In this document: one piece after another, positions 61,901 to 64,000 of the stretch
Position numbering within the stretch: position 1 is the first letter of the stretch
Layout: every line of letters begins with the position of its first letter
Assembly (NCBI RefSeq): GCF_964355755.1
Contig: NC_092673.1
Location: forward strand, 6,827,001-6,891,000
Length of the DNA: 64,000 bases
Source: Antedon mediterranea
Taxonomy: Eukaryota > Echinodermata > Crinoidea > Comatulida > Antedonidae
Direction of reading: 5' to 3'
The notes under the pieces: generated by a model
The model's database searches: none
Seen by the model: the letters and a program-made list of their open reading frames with translations, nothing else
Told to the model about the DNA's origin: nothing
Position numbers and translations under genes: made by a program

Positions 61901-62361
61901 AAAAAATGTTGATCTCATACAATAACAAGGAGTTATCCGCTTGGTATACCAAGCGGATAACTAATTATGATTAATGAAAATGTAAATTCGTCATTCATAA
62001 TTCAATAATAACAAATAAAGAAGATGACCCGGCTGGGTGGGCGCCAGCACTGACTGCCACTGCTGCTGGCTAGTGTTGCTTGTAGTACACAGTGTTTACT
62101 CTAGAGGCTAGGCTTAGTTAGCTGCTAAATTAACTGTAAATGATATATAGGGTCAGGCCTAGCCTAGGCCCATCCAGACAAGCCTAGGCTACTTTCTAGG
62201 TCCGGGGCCTGGGCTGGTTGGGAAGACTAGCCTACGCGCGCGTCAAGCCTGGCACACCGTCATCAAACAATCAACCTACCCAACAAAGCTATCTTCCTTT
62301 GAAGCTCTGCAATTTCTTCCGTAATAGGCATATTTTTCTTTGGTTTAACTGCCCCAGGCAT
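28771..62361 (-). CDS. ODAD3: Outer dynein arm docking complex subunit 3 (CCDC151), complete 11-exon gene
   Basis: This gene encodes a coiled-coil subunit of the machinery that docks outer dynein arms on axonemal doublet microtubules of motile cilia and flagella; loss in humans causes primary ciliary dyskinesia, and the Chlamydomonas relative is ODA10. Eleven coding exons join in phase (intron phases 1,0,0,0,0,0,2,0,0,1) into 1653 nt, giving 550 residues against about 595 in human. Recognisable landmarks, recalled from the vertebrate protein, are [12 protein letters not shown] (residues 29-40), a SLENRLDKA block (158-166), MKYSGEA (364-370), CEEKLLKL (451-458), [19 protein letters not shown] (479-497), and an acidic EDEDIVTR stretch before a Lys/Arg-rich tail (505-550). 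Most of the rest is heptad-like, Glu/Lys/Gln-rich coiled coil without membrane segments. All borders are GT/AG. The total span is 33.6 kb because introns 1 and 10 are swollen by mobile elements. Identification rests on remembered family sequence, not on a search. Confidence 0.95.
29530..29955 (-). mobile_element. tRNA-derived SINE, family 1, interrupted by a TA-flanked MITE
   Basis: A minus-strand head (GTGGTCGAACAGTTAAGACA near 29,945) is followed by the shared body (AAACCGTAGGTCCAGTGCAT). The body is split at 29,643 by a 141-bp MITE. It lies in ODAD3 intron 10. Confidence 0.7.
29645..29785 (+). mobile_element. Hairpin MITE, family AAGCTCTGTCTACAC, 141 bp
   Basis: Terminal inverts are AAGCTCTGTCTACAC and GTGTAGACAGAACTT, flanked by TA on both sides. 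Comparison with the uninterrupted SINE body near 47,606 (TTTACTAGGTTC) shows TA is the duplicated target, as for Tc1/mariner-type elements. The interior contains two TGTGATGTGCC-like arms and a TGATGATGTCAT centre. Confidence 0.85.
31690..31722. repeat. Perfect 14-bp hairpin with 5-base loop
   Basis: CGTTAAACTAGTTG and CAACTAGTTTAACG flank the loop TAACG. It lies in ODAD3 intron 10 and has no recognised family. Confidence 0.85.
33290..33657 (+). repeat. Perfect tandem duplication (184-bp period) of the LINE 5' end
   Basis: Positions 33,290-33,472 and 33,474-33,656 read identically by eye (TTATTTGAGCC to GGGCAAATA). Each copy contains the untranslated leader, the ORF1 start ATGATGGCG and about 30 bases of ORF1. 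Only the second copy continues into ORF1. The layout resembles tandem promoter monomers at the 5' end of some LINEs. Confidence 0.92.
33623..34444 (+). CDS. LINE ORF1 protein (coiled coil plus RNA-binding-like domain)
   Basis: This intact 273-aa ORF is LINE ORF1. Residues about 1-45 are polar and probably disordered. Residues about 45-140 form a long Lys/Glu-rich coiled coil with heptads ([20 protein letters not shown]). Residues about 140-215 begin [12 protein letters not shown] and resemble the RRM-like domain of L1-type ORF1p. The end is a basic domain ([20 protein letters not shown]). The expected role is trimeric RNA chaperone binding of the LINE transcript. A second Met follows the first directly. 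It lies 56 bp upstream of ORF2. An antisense 146-aa ORF overlapping it is a shadow. Confidence 0.85.
   Translation: MMATNRPTRANTKSIDLTRKARPSESLEADDPIEASGDRQGETQTLADQLGRLSEQLNGKLDKVLENQKNYNKRLTKLETTVKDLEKSVEYAHDSTNKTKEEIKKIGNEIKKMEEYENKMAAYQDKMADMENSILKQERYSRSFNLRFGGVIENATENTQDLLQKVLREELGFEDIEIENCHRTGKRRLDNKPRHIIAKFLYRPQRNQVLKLGKVKLKSKSQNVFITEDLPDADMKKKRELSTIMAQAYAEKRKPVFRNGQLFIDGKPYKPLK
34501..36400 (+). pseudogene. LINE ORF2, 5' part: endonuclease and first half of reverse transcriptase
   Basis: The first 633 codons of ORF2 are here. The endonuclease starts near residue 29 ([13 protein letters not shown]), with the catalytic-type motif SETWL at residues 60-64, then [15 protein letters not shown], and the terminal SDH at about 238-240. 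A linker follows. The reverse transcriptase then begins with [35 protein letters not shown] and [14 protein letters not shown] (the first catalytic Asp region). The reading frame then runs 16 codons into the inserted MITE and stops at 36,450. Before insertion the frame continued directly at 36,951. Confidence 0.92.
36401..36946 (+). mobile_element. TTAA-flanked MITE, copy 1 (inside LINE ORF2)
   Basis: This 546-bp element has ends AGATGTATTGTCCCTT and AAGGGACAATACATCT (perfect terminal inverts) and is flanked by TTAA on each side (36,397-36,400 and 36,947-36,950). The interrupted LINE frame shows that one TTAA belongs to the target, so the duplication is TTAA. That duplication is used by the piggyBac and Kolobok superfamilies. 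No transposase is encoded. The internal sequence is unique and CpG-containing. Confidence 0.92.
36951..37990 (+). pseudogene. LINE ORF2, 3' part: catalytic half of reverse transcriptase and C-terminal region
   Basis: This is the continuation of ORF2 beyond the MITE, in frame if the MITE and one TTAA copy are removed. It contains [20 protein letters not shown] and the catalytic box YADDT (37,157-37,171), then the thumb region and the conserved [20 protein letters not shown] stretch. An in-frame TAA at 37,883-37,885 interrupts a typical C-terminal ending. The same frame continues with [18 protein letters not shown] to a second stop at 37,988-37,990, so the first stop looks like a recent point mutation. 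The ATG at 36,878 is inside the MITE and is not a genuine start. Confidence 0.9.
38173..38190 (+). repeat. GAATT pentamer tail of the LINE
   Basis: The 3' end of the element is GAATTGAATTGAATTGAA, directly after a short A/T-rich UTR containing GGAATAAAAATG. Short tandem 3' tails of this kind are typical of CR1/L2-related LINEs and mark the end of the insertion. Confidence 0.75.
38739..39290 (-). mobile_element. TTAA-flanked MITE, copy 2 (inverted)
   Basis: This 552-bp copy of the same family has the same AGATGTATTGTCCCTT termini and TTAA on both sides (38,735-38,738 and 39,291-39,294). It is in the opposite orientation to copy 1 and diverges by scattered substitutions. The two copies flank the 3' end of the LINE as a long inverted repeat separated by about 1.8 kb. 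Confidence 0.9.
40221..40364 (+). mobile_element. MITE, family AAGCTCTGTCTACAC, about 144 bp
   Basis: GAGCTCTGTCTACATATCAA begins it and TGATAGTGTGACAGAGCTT ends it, followed by TA. It contains the shared ATGGTAGTTATGACATCATC centre. It lies in ODAD3 intron 10. Confidence 0.85.
40760..41100. repeat. Dispersed repeat, second copy (ODAD3 intron 10)
   Basis: This is the partner of the copy near 12.1 kb. It begins with AATAAACGTCTGGGGCC and CAAATAAACGCCCCGAC, which form a TTATT/AATAAACG-type inverted end. Confidence 0.45.
43813..43851. repeat. Perfect hairpin with CAGGGAAGAGTTAAAT arms
   Basis: CAGGGAAGAGTTAAAT and ATTTAACTCTTCCCTG flank a 6-base loop TACATC. It lies in ODAD3 intron 10. The same CAGGGAAGAG core forms a shorter hairpin at 46,069-46,092 and occurs singly near 8,650. 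Confidence 0.85.
44124..44208 (-). CDS. ODAD3: ODAD3 coding exon 10 (residues 479-507)
   Basis: This 85-nt exon has acceptor TTTCATTAG and a consensus donor GTAAGT in phase 1. It encodes [19 protein letters not shown], equivalent to the 'LPEYNTRIALP' signature of vertebrate ODAD3. It is too short and too interrupted to appear as a long ORF and was found by looking for this motif between exons 9 and 11. Confidence 0.93.
44209..47180 (-). other. ODAD3 intron 9
   Basis: AT-rich intron sequence with poly(A/T) runs (for example 46,357-46,373). ATATTCGATCATGAGATTAC is duplicated in tandem at about 44,361-44,402. ORFs at 44,276 and 46,870 have no recognisable product. Confidence 0.55.
46069..46091. 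repeat. Short hairpin with CAGGGAAGA arms
   Basis: CAGGGAAGA and TCTTCCCTG flank the loop GTGAA. It lies in ODAD3 intron 9. Confidence 0.7.
47181..47211 (+). mobile_element. Solo terminal fragment, family AAGCTCTGTCTACAC
   Basis: CCAAACTAGTTTGATAGTGT followed by AGACAGAACTT and TA matches only the right end of the family. It lies in intron 9, about 50 bases from the exon 9 donor. Confidence 0.7.
47267..47422 (-). CDS. ODAD3: ODAD3 coding exon 9 (residues 427-478)
   Basis: This exon is 52 codons, phase 0, with acceptor TTTTGTTGTAG and donor GTAAAT. It carries [20 protein letters not shown], the best conserved part of the C-terminal third. Confidence 0.95.
47560..48020 (-). mobile_element. 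tRNA-derived SINE, family 1, interrupted by a second SINE
   Basis: On the minus strand a tRNA-Leu-like head (GTGGCCAAGCGGTTAAGACA, near 48,010) and a B box (GGGTTCAAGCC, near 47,735) are separated by a second SINE. The body carries TAAACCATAGGTCCAGTGTA and TGCATTTTAAAGAACC. The same body is found near 11.3 and 29.8 kb. It lies in ODAD3 intron 8. Confidence 0.75.
47725..47965 (-). mobile_element. tRNA-derived SINE, family 2, nested in family 1
   Basis: On the minus strand, GGAGTTGTGGCTTGGTGGTT (A-box region) and GGTTCCTGGGTTCAAGTCCC (B-box region) give a tRNA-like head of about 70 bases (47,889-47,960), followed by a unique body and a short A run near 47,733. It sits in what would be the tRNA variable-arm region of the outer SINE. 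Confidence 0.65.
48025..49434 (-). other. ODAD3 intron 8, unassigned part
   Basis: AT-rich sequence between the nested SINEs and the CTAAAGG MITE. Nothing recognisable. Confidence 0.5.
49435..49613. mobile_element. Short MITE with CTAAAGGGTCTTTCAC ends in ODAD3 intron 8
   Basis: CTAAAGGGTCTTTCACCTGC...GGCACAGTT at the left and AACCGTGCCG...GTGTGAAAGAGCCTTTAAG at the right form imperfect inverted ends of about 32 bp around 179 bp. A 60-aa ORF overlapping the left end is not a gene. Confidence 0.6.
49605..49661. repeat. Short direct repeat CCTTTAAGGAGGTA...TGTCCTGAAA
   Basis: CCTTTAAGGAGGTATGTCCTGAAA occurs at about 49,607 and again at about 49,632 with a 5-bp CTGTA insertion. It is at the right end of the CTAAAGG MITE and may reflect a duplicated flank. 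Confidence 0.55.
49703..49859 (-). CDS. ODAD3: ODAD3 coding exon 8 (residues 374-426)
   Basis: This 157-nt exon has acceptor ATTGTTTTTAG and donor GTGAGT. Its first base completes Ser374. It encodes a coiled coil ending [15 protein letters not shown], the family's 'SLEHLASKL' region. Confidence 0.93.
50386..50546 (-). CDS. ODAD3: ODAD3 coding exon 7 (residues 321-374)
   Basis: This 161-nt exon has acceptor TTTTATTTTAG and donor GTACCA in phase 2. It contains RFESQGDT and, near its end, [14 protein letters not shown], a diagnostic family block. Confidence 0.94.
51313..52670. repeat. Minisatellite of about 18 units (71-77 bp) in ODAD3 intron 6
   Basis: Units contain GTGAAGGTATGTGGAAGAAT and ATGATGTATGAATGAAGAG. 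Two main length classes differ by an AATACT/AATACAG segment (units ending AAATACTGAATGA or ACAGAATGA). A 123-residue antisense ORF across it is a by-product of the repeats and not a gene. Flanks on both sides are degenerate GAATGA-rich sequence, suggesting growth from a simple repeat. Confidence 0.95.
52799..52942 (-). CDS. ODAD3: ODAD3 coding exon 6 (residues 273-320)
   Basis: This exon is 48 codons, phase 0, with acceptor TTCCGTTACAG and donor GTAAAC. It ends in [12 protein letters not shown], matching the family's conserved 'KEATG' region. The intron that follows contains the large minisatellite, whose last unit ends about 110 bases from the exon. Confidence 0.92.
53010..53395. repeat. Diverged direct repeat pair, about 208-bp offset, in ODAD3 intron 5
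   Basis: TATTTATTTGAATAAA begins both copies (about 53,010 and 53,218). Both then share a G-rich stretch, TAATCAAACRAA, CCCSCTAAGATATTRAAAAA, and an ending AAATACAGCAAMAAATT. The second copy runs almost up to the exon 5 donor at 53,403. Confidence 0.75.
53404..53529 (-). CDS. ODAD3: ODAD3 coding exon 5 (residues 231-272)
   Basis: This exon is 42 codons, phase 0, with acceptor TTGTATAAAG and donor GTAAGA. It encodes a very charged helix ([20 protein letters not shown]) corresponding to the arginine- and glutamate-rich segment of the family. A coding AUG is absent, so this is clearly an internal exon. Confidence 0.92.
54084..54311 (-). CDS. ODAD3: ODAD3 coding exon 4 (residues 155-230)
   Basis: This 228-nt, 76-codon exon is phase 0 at both ends, with acceptor TTCATGCAG and donor GTACTG. 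It carries the strongly conserved block [20 protein letters not shown] and the following [18 protein letters not shown] coiled coil, which match vertebrate ODAD3 closely. Confidence 0.95.
54611..54742 (+). mobile_element. MITE, family AAGCTCTGTCTACAC, next to ODAD3 exon 3 donor
   Basis: CTGTCTACACTATCAAACTA begins it and GTGTAGTCAGAGCTT ends it, followed by TA. Its end is 11 bases from the exon 3 donor hexamer (54,754-54,759). The first few bases of the left end are missing. Confidence 0.85.
54760..54939 (-). CDS. ODAD3: ODAD3 coding exon 3 (residues 95-154)
   Basis: This exon is exactly 60 codons, phase 0 at both ends, with acceptor TATATTTTTAG and donor GTATAT. The product is Lys/Glu/Gln-rich coiled coil ([20 protein letters not shown]). 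A MITE ends about 10 bases beyond the donor hexamer. Confidence 0.92.
55357..55556 (-). CDS. ODAD3: ODAD3 coding exon 2 (residues 28-94)
   Basis: This 200-nt exon has acceptor TTGTTCACAG and donor GTATGA, ending in phase 0. It carries the most recognisable family block, [12 protein letters not shown] followed by [14 protein letters not shown]. It lies 6.7 kb from exon 1, across the nested repeat cluster of intron 1. Confidence 0.95.
57213..60015 (+). mobile_element. Element B of the nest, interrupted by element C
   Basis: B starts AACTAGACATGAAAC at 57,213, right after a purine-rich GGAAGGAAGG run belonging to element A. It ends with the hairpin GTTATCCGC-TCAAT-GCGGATAAC at 59,992-60,014. 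It resumes after C at about 59,454 (AAGTAGAAATTG), where element D has an uninterrupted equivalent. Removing C leaves roughly 1.58 kb. Confidence 0.65.
58230..59453 (-). mobile_element. Element C, inserted in reverse inside element B
   Basis: Read on the minus strand, it begins AACTAGATTTGAACTCGTC near 59,453. It has a 5' hairpin of arms AACTCGTC/GACGAGTT at 59,421-59,442, and ends with hairpin arms GGTTATCCGC/GCGGATAACC at 58,230-58,254. Comparison with the empty site in element D (GACGTAATTTGAAGTCG) places the insertion at a T/T dinucleotide with no clear duplication. Length is about 1.22 kb, shorter than B or D. Confidence 0.65.
60016..61888 (+). mobile_element. Element D of the nest, with an internal duplication
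   Basis: D starts AACTAGACATGAAAC directly after the 3' hairpin of B, giving a head-to-tail tandem. It ends with hairpin GTTATCCGC-TACTAA-GCGGATAAC (61,864-61,887). Its 3' part occurs twice: the stretch from GCGTGCGCGCGTAAC to GAGATACGCGAGACAC-like sequence is at about 61,232-61,510 and again, diverged, at about 61,526-61,803. Confidence 0.6.
61932..61961. repeat. Perfect 30-bp palindrome ending the intron 1 nest
   Basis: Arms GTTATCCGCTTGGTA and TACCAAGCGGATAAC form an uninterrupted 15-bp inverted repeat. It has the same GTTATCCGC core as the 3' hairpins of elements B and D and is probably the 3' end of the outermost element A. Confidence 0.85.
62280..62361 (-). CDS. ODAD3: ODAD3 coding exon 1 (residues 1-28)
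   Basis: The start codon is the ATG at 62361-62359. The 82-nt exon encodes a short basic N-terminus (MPGAVKPKK) and the start of the first coiled coil ([14 protein letters not shown]). The donor is GTAGGT after a single G (phase 1), which completes Asp28 with exon 2. A second ATG lies ten codons downstream; the upstream one is preferred because it has no in-frame competitor between it and the nearest upstream stop. Confidence 0.88.
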
Positions 62362-62669
62362 GACTACAGTTAACAAGCTAGGTCTACGCCTAAACAGACT
62401 ACAAAATAACTAACAACTTGTGTACCAAAATGACAAAATGTTATGATAGACGACTTTTTGTTTGTGTAATTGTCATGACGACTCTCACACACAGAGGACG
62501 AATTTCGCAGTCCAAGTACGCCGCTAGAGGGCGGACTACAATCAAAAAGTTTCGTCAACAATGCAGTCATTGTTTTAGAGAAACCAGAAACTTTCTCAAC
62601 ATAATAATAATCAGTAGTCGCAATCTCGCATTAACATCAGCAAATCGCAACTCCCTGTAAACTTCAAAA
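62362..62669. promoter_or_regulatory. Intergenic head-to-head region, possible bidirectional promoter
   Basis: This 308-bp interval separates the divergent starts of ODAD3 (minus) and the small plus-strand gene at 62,670. It has more GC and CpG (GGACGAATTTCGCAG, CGCCGCTAGAGGGCGG) than the surroundings and no TATA box that I can see. I looked for a convincing RFX X-box and did not find one. Short ORFs cross it on both strands but show no coding character. The promoter assignment follows from the gene arrangement only. Confidence 0.4.
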
Positions 62670-62942
62670 ATGGAAAGGGAAACATTAGTTGAAGCTACCA
62701 TCGAAAATAATCTCGTTGCCAAACAAATAAAAGAGCAACATGAAAATAGTCTTTGCGTTTTCCCGTCTTCAAAAATACCGAATGGAAAAAAAGAAGTTGG
62801 ATTTGAGAGCGACAGATTGTGCAGTTTGTACGATGTAGACTTTGCTCCTAAACATTGTGTACCGTGTATGCCTCGACCATGTTCAGTTAACAGACGAAAT
62901 AATCCTCATCCGTCTCAAGTTAGTAGAAATGTCGAACAATAA
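62670..62942 (+). CDS. Small intact ORF, 90 aa, unrecognised; divergent neighbour of ODAD3
   Basis: The product is a 90-residue soluble protein with no signal peptide or membrane segment. The start context, AAAAATGG, is good. The first 27 residues look helical and charged (ETLVEATIENNLVAKQIKEQ). The remainder is Cys- and Pro-containing (CSLYDVDF, then HCVPCMPRPCSVNRRNNPHP) and ends SRNVEQ. Its amino-acid use is balanced, unlike the Ile/Leu/Tyr-rich chance ORFs of this AT-rich DNA. I do not recognise the family. Small proteins with an Asn-Pro-His-Pro motif occur among ciliary microtubule-associated proteins, and the divergent ODAD3 neighbour would fit that, but both points are weak inference. 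No intron is needed. No canonical AATAAA is evident close downstream. Confidence 0.55.
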   Translation: MERETLVEATIENNLVAKQIKEQHENSLCVFPSSKIPNGKKEVGFESDRLCSLYDVDFAPKHCVPCMPRPCSVNRRNNPHPSQVSRNVEQ

Positions 62943-64000
62943 TTATAAATGTGTTTAACATTAATTCAAAAGTGTTTAGTATAGGCTTACTGACGTTAAC
63001 CTATATCATTATTTTCATTGATCGACTCACGAGATATAAGCTGAAGAAATTTGTTTTATCTTTTATTTGTCTTACCTGTATAATACAGGTAAATTTAACT
63101 TTCACATCTCTAAGTCAAGGGAGTACGTATTTATAGGCTTGCGGTTACGAAGACAAAAAACCTTTAGGCCTAAAAATAATGGAATTTAAAAAAAATATTA
63201 CGCTGTTTTTAATTATATACAATTTATATATTTAGACAACATTTTTTTTTTGCGCGCAAACTCATGAGAAAAATGAATAATATTTTTGTTTTTATGGCAT
63301 GGTAACACAGTTTGTCTTGTCTGAATGCGAATGTGTACAGTAATGGGACTCCCGTGGTTCATGATGTTTAACGTGGTGACGAAAACACTATTATCTAAAA
63401 AAAGAAAACAGGAGAATTAAAATTACTTTGATCGATTATCGTTGTAGAGATAGCGTGAGGGTTTGGTACGCAGCCGGATATTTATTAAATTAACTTTGAA
63501 AAAATGCGATTGTGTCCATGCATAAAGTTTGATTTTTCTACTTTTACAAAAAAAAAAAACAACAAACATCGTACTGACCAGATATTTTAAGTAGTAAGCA
63601 TCGTCCGAGAAAATATCCGCATTTTGTTGGCCGACCAAGTTTTTTAATTAAACGAAATACTTTAAACAATGGGGTATTTCCGAGTTATGAAATGACCAAA
63701 TTAAATCCCTTAAAAGATCAGGCCTCTAAAGAATTGCCAATTTACAAAATTGTAGTTATTCTACAGGAATGATAAAGTTGAAAGATCATTAAACATTTTT
63801 TTTTAATTGTCGGCAACAATTCTTTCTCATGAAAAAAAACCTTAAAAGACACATTTTAAATAGAAGATATTGGTATTATTTAATATTTTTGTTTACCTGA
63901 AAAAAAACACCGTCATTTAAAATCTATACAAATTATACGATATATTATTATGTTCCAATTTTGACGCATTAAATTACGTAAAAATCGGCTAACGGATAAC
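62943..64000. other. Sequence downstream of the small gene, to the window end
   Basis: AT-rich with no further gene seen. The last bases read CGGCTAACGGATAAC, ending in the same GGATAAC found in the intron 1 hairpin elements, so another copy might begin at or beyond the edge; this cannot be judged here. Confidence 0.4.

Larger units (their letters stand above)
55661..61961. mobile_element. Nest of at least four Helentron/Helitron2-like non-autonomous elements in ODAD3 intron 1
   Basis: About 6.3 kb is made of related units. Each has a 5' start AACTAGAYATG, a nearby 5' hairpin (arms AACTCGTC/GACGAGTT), a GTTATCCGC motif about 35 bases in, homologous interiors rich in GCGCGC and TGACGTCA-like motifs, a purine-rich stretch, and a 3' terminal hairpin made of GTTATCCGC and its complement. 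I read them as A (55,661-57,212 plus a 3' end at about 61,890-61,961), B (57,213-58,229 plus 59,454-60,015), C inserted in B in reverse (58,230-59,453), and D (60,016-61,888) head-to-tail after B. The inverted subterminal motif, 3' hairpin, tandem arrangement and insertion at T/T match known traits of Helentron-type elements. No Rep/helicase is encoded here. A foldback DNA transposon is the main alternative. Confidence 0.7.

Noticed and set aside
62418-62660. 80-aa plus-strand ORF between ODAD3 and the small gene
   Set aside because: It lies across the presumed divergent promoter/5' UTR, has chance-like composition, and ends 10 bases before a better ORF.
62362-62669. RFX X-box in the divergent promoter
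   Set aside because: Only partial half-sites (for example GTTTCGTCAACAAT) were found; none matches the usual paired consensus.
1-64000. CRISPR array, operons, phage or other prokaryotic systems
   Set aside because: Tandem repeats here lack unique regular spacers, and genes are split by spliceosomal introns, so the DNA is eukaryotic.

Overview
This window is AT-rich animal DNA with split genes, short SINE- and MITE-type repeats, a LINE and long gene-free stretches. The best-supported gene is a motile-cilium gene whose exons match vertebrate ODAD3 (CCDC151). The hexamer AGGCCT recurs throughout, and there are tRNA-derived SINEs and a two-ORF LINE of the CR1/L2/Jockey type. Together these suggest a marine invertebrate deuterostome, most likely an echinoderm. 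The species cannot be fixed from the sequence alone.

Positions 1-28,700 look intergenic. I find no convincing protein gene there, only one weak candidate exon on the minus strand (9,787-9,861). The block holds a CCTCCGCC-ended element carrying AGGTCA repeats (7.9-8.4 kb), an almost perfect 64-bp palindrome (9.2 kb), a palindromic minisatellite (14.05-14.46 kb), nested GGTTCCCAC-ended MITEs (15.3-15.6 kb), a hairpin-bearing satellite (21.0-21.4 kb), and scattered MITE and SINE fragments.

Positions 28,729-62,361 are one gene on the minus strand, ODAD3, which I could assemble completely. It has 11 coding exons, all with GT/AG borders and matching phases, encoding 550 residues. A polyadenylation signal lies 37 bases beyond the stop codon. 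Its product is a coiled-coil protein of the outer dynein arm docking machinery of motile cilia. The introns are full of mobile DNA. Intron 10 (15.2 kb) holds a nearly full-length LINE in antisense orientation. That LINE has a perfect 184-bp duplication of its 5' end, its reverse transcriptase is split by a 546-bp TTAA-flanked MITE, and an inverted sister of that MITE lies 1.8 kb downstream. Intron 8 holds a nested SINE pair and a hairpin MITE. Intron 6 holds an 18-unit minisatellite. Intron 3 holds a MITE whose end lies about 10 bases from a splice donor.

Intron 1 (6.7 kb) is almost wholly a nest of at least four related elements. Each has a hairpin near the 5' end, a GTTATCCGC motif repeated inverted at the 3' end, and a strong 3' terminal hairpin. 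I interpret them as non-autonomous Helentron/Helitron2-like rolling-circle elements. This nest is the most unusual structure in the window.

Head to head with ODAD3, 308 bases away, is a small intact plus-strand ORF of 90 residues (62,670-62,942) that I could not assign to a family. The shared upstream region may be a bidirectional promoter, which would suit a second ciliary gene, but that is inference.
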